From CAZIWJ01 sp964542855 (GTDB lineage Bacteria > Bacteroidota > Bacteroidia > Cytophagales > Cyclobacteriaceae), in NCBI GenBank assembly GCA_964542855.1, contig CAZIWJ010000029.1, forward strand, positions 1-23,164: DNA of 23,164 nucleotides, written 5' to 3'. The notes beneath the pieces were generated by a model. The model did not search any database. It worked only from the letters and a program-made list of their open reading frames with translations, and was not told the DNA's origin. A program made the position numbers and the translations under genes. Of this stretch, positions 23,148 to 23,164 are shown piece by piece (position 1 is the first letter of the stretch; each line of letters starts with the position of its first letter).

Positions 23148-23164
23148 ATATTGAATCCTACCAC

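Overview
The window looks like a stretch of ordinary chromosome from a member of the Bacteroidota, most likely a Cytophagales-type bacterium. This is inferred from several things seen together: methionine synthase encoded as two proteins, a tgt-lptG gene pair, a Lol-type ATPase, DUF1573 and YceI surface proteins, starts with almost no Shine-Dalgarno sequence, and several exact matches to the Bacteroidota promoter -7 element TAnnTTTG. No 16S rRNA or other decisive marker is present, so the genus is not called. No tRNA, rRNA, CRISPR array, transposase or phage gene was found.

Layout. Bases 1-827 are visibly AT-rich: the 3' end of an unrecognised small gene, then about 560 bp without a convincing gene but with inverted repeats. 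An alpha/beta hydrolase (828-1565) and a small one-helix membrane protein (1725-1952) follow on +. Bases 1953-2422 hold no gene but carry a well-formed orphan promoter, a strong terminator and two more hairpins, so a small RNA is possible. The minus strand from 5540 down to 2423 is an operon of a DMT-family transporter, queuine tRNA-ribosyltransferase (tgt) and the LPS-export permease lptG. Next on minus are a membrane sensor kinase (5632-7587) and, upstream of it, a sigma-54-type response regulator (7763-9148). A thioredoxin-dependent peroxiredoxin (bcp) runs on + and meets a LolD-like ATPase on minus; lolD is divergent from sucC. sucC meets the methionine synthase genes, which are split into a large part (11942-14722) and a homocysteine-binding part (14780-15799), both on minus.

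On + from 16066 to 19065 a UbiA-family prenyltransferase, purN and purH form a tight operon behind a recognisable promoter. Its end abuts, with no spacer, a minus-strand pair of a cysteine-rich CWC protein and a YeeZ-like Rossmann protein. A secreted DUF1573 protein on + is broken by a 100-N assembly gap. The window ends with two minus-strand envelope genes: a YceI lipoprotein and a secreted FecR-like/TPR protein.

The genes are mainly housekeeping: tRNA modification, LPS and lipoprotein transport, TCA cycle, methionine and purine synthesis, peroxide defence and envelope proteins. One-carbon folate chemistry links metH, purN and purH. I did not find a clear new defence or mobile system. The most unusual signals are a Tgt that has lost all four zinc ligands, the orphan promoter-terminator unit near 2.1 kb, the hairpin in the methionine synthase leader, and the repeat array in front of the YceI gene.
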